From Firmicutes bacterium UBA4981 (GTDB lineage: Bacteria > Bacillota > SHA-98 > UBA4971): a stretch of 5,600 nt of DNA. A model generated the notes under the pieces. It was not told where the DNA came from, searched no databases, and saw only the letters and a list, made by a program, of their open reading frames with translations. Numbering within the stretch: the first letter of the stretch is position 1; each line of letters opens with the position of its first letter. Of this stretch, positions 5,372 to 5,600 are shown one piece after another. The stretch spans positions 15,464-21,063 of the forward strand of contig DGZL01000169.1 in the NCBI GenBank assembly GCA_002398515.1. Reading direction: 5' to 3'. The position numbers were made by a program, and so were the translations under genes.

Positions 5372-5600
5372 GCTTTCAATAGTCAATCACCCCAAGAGGA
5401 CTAGCGCCGGCTTCCCTGTACAGTTCTCGGCACTGCACCCTGTACCCACATTAGCTTTACTTAGTCAGAGGACTGCCAGGAATTCCGCAAACGCGATGTT
5501 CCCTGGGTATGTGTGCCAACTGACATACTAATTGTAGCTGATTGTAGCTGCCAGAGTAGACGGGAGCCTTCGCCATCTGTGAATGAGCATATAGAGCCCA
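5372..5600. other. Non-coding right end with short direct repeats
   Basis: I see no supportable gene here. Two minus-strand frames stay open from the window edge to stops at 5457-5459 and 5461-5463, but they conflict with each other, have no recognisable content, and at most one could be a gene end. Short duplications include ATTGTAGCTG in tandem (5531-5540, 5541-5550), CCCTGTAC (5414-5421, 5438-5445) and AGAGGACT (5395-5402, 5467-5474). Confidence 0.5.
5531..5550. repeat. Perfect tandem 10-bp repeat
   Basis: ATTGTAGCTG is present twice without a gap. Two exact copies of a 10-mer could be a slippage product or a pair of same-face protein sites. No promoter near it can be recognised in the window. 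Confidence 0.6.

Noticed and set aside
5352..5531. Plus-strand ORF of about 59 codons starting at the ATG inside the palindrome
   Set aside because: There is no Shine-Dalgarno sequence, no recognisable motif or membrane segment, and the start codon exists only because of the palindrome.
5457..5600. Minus-strand frame open from the right edge to a TAA, possibly the end of a neighbouring gene
   Set aside because: A second minus-strand frame is equally open over the same bases, and neither has conserved-looking content, so a partial gene cannot be claimed.

Overview
The window holds three well-supported protein-coding genes. Two lie on the plus strand: an ASKHA-fold hydantoinase A/oxoprolinase-family protein (243-2051) and a histone-deacetylase-superfamily zinc amidohydrolase with a C-terminal CxxC...CxxC extension (2275-3615). 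The third, a secreted lipoprotein alpha/beta hydrolase (5213-3846), lies on the minus strand and converges on them. There are no tRNA or rRNA genes, CRISPR arrays, transposases or phage genes.

The organism is bacterial. Supporting signs are a strong GGAGGT ribosome-binding site 7 bases before a GTG start, a lipoprotein signal peptide, and a sigma70/sigmaA-type promoter upstream of the hydrolase. The sequence uses ATA (Ile) and AGG (Arg) codons freely and looks roughly balanced in base composition. This would fit an anaerobic Bacillota (Clostridia-like) lineage, but that is an inference and no gene here is diagnostic.

Layout. 1-140: a six-unit 12-bp tandem repeat, possibly the end of an upstream gene with an Asn-Pro-Val-Ala tail. 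141-242: a short leader with a weak promoter candidate and two copies of a GTACCATA motif. 243-2051: the hydantoinase-family gene, with a 27-codon hydrophilic insertion bracketed by near-identical 15-bp direct repeats. 2052-2274: a pyrimidine-rich gap with a possible 41-residue membrane peptide ORF running into the next gene's start. 2275-3615: the deacetylase-like gene. 3616-3845: a convergent gap with two hairpins. 3846-5213: the lipoprotein hydrolase. 5214-5600: an intergenic region with a promoter, a tandem 11-bp repeat, a perfect 11-bp-arm palindrome and a tandem 10-bp repeat, but no convincing gene.

How the genes might work together. The first two genes are co-oriented and both belong to families acting on amide or lactam-type C-N bonds (ATP-dependent ring opening for the HyuA family, zinc-dependent deacylation for the HDAC family). 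They may therefore serve one catabolic or salvage step, but the 222-base gap leaves co-transcription unproven. The hydrolase is a separate, envelope-anchored function with its own regulated-looking promoter. No new multi-gene system is demonstrable. The most unusual items are the insertion in the hydantoinase gene, the zinc-ribbon-like tail on the deacetylase, the putative small membrane peptide between them, and the operator-like repeats upstream of the hydrolase.
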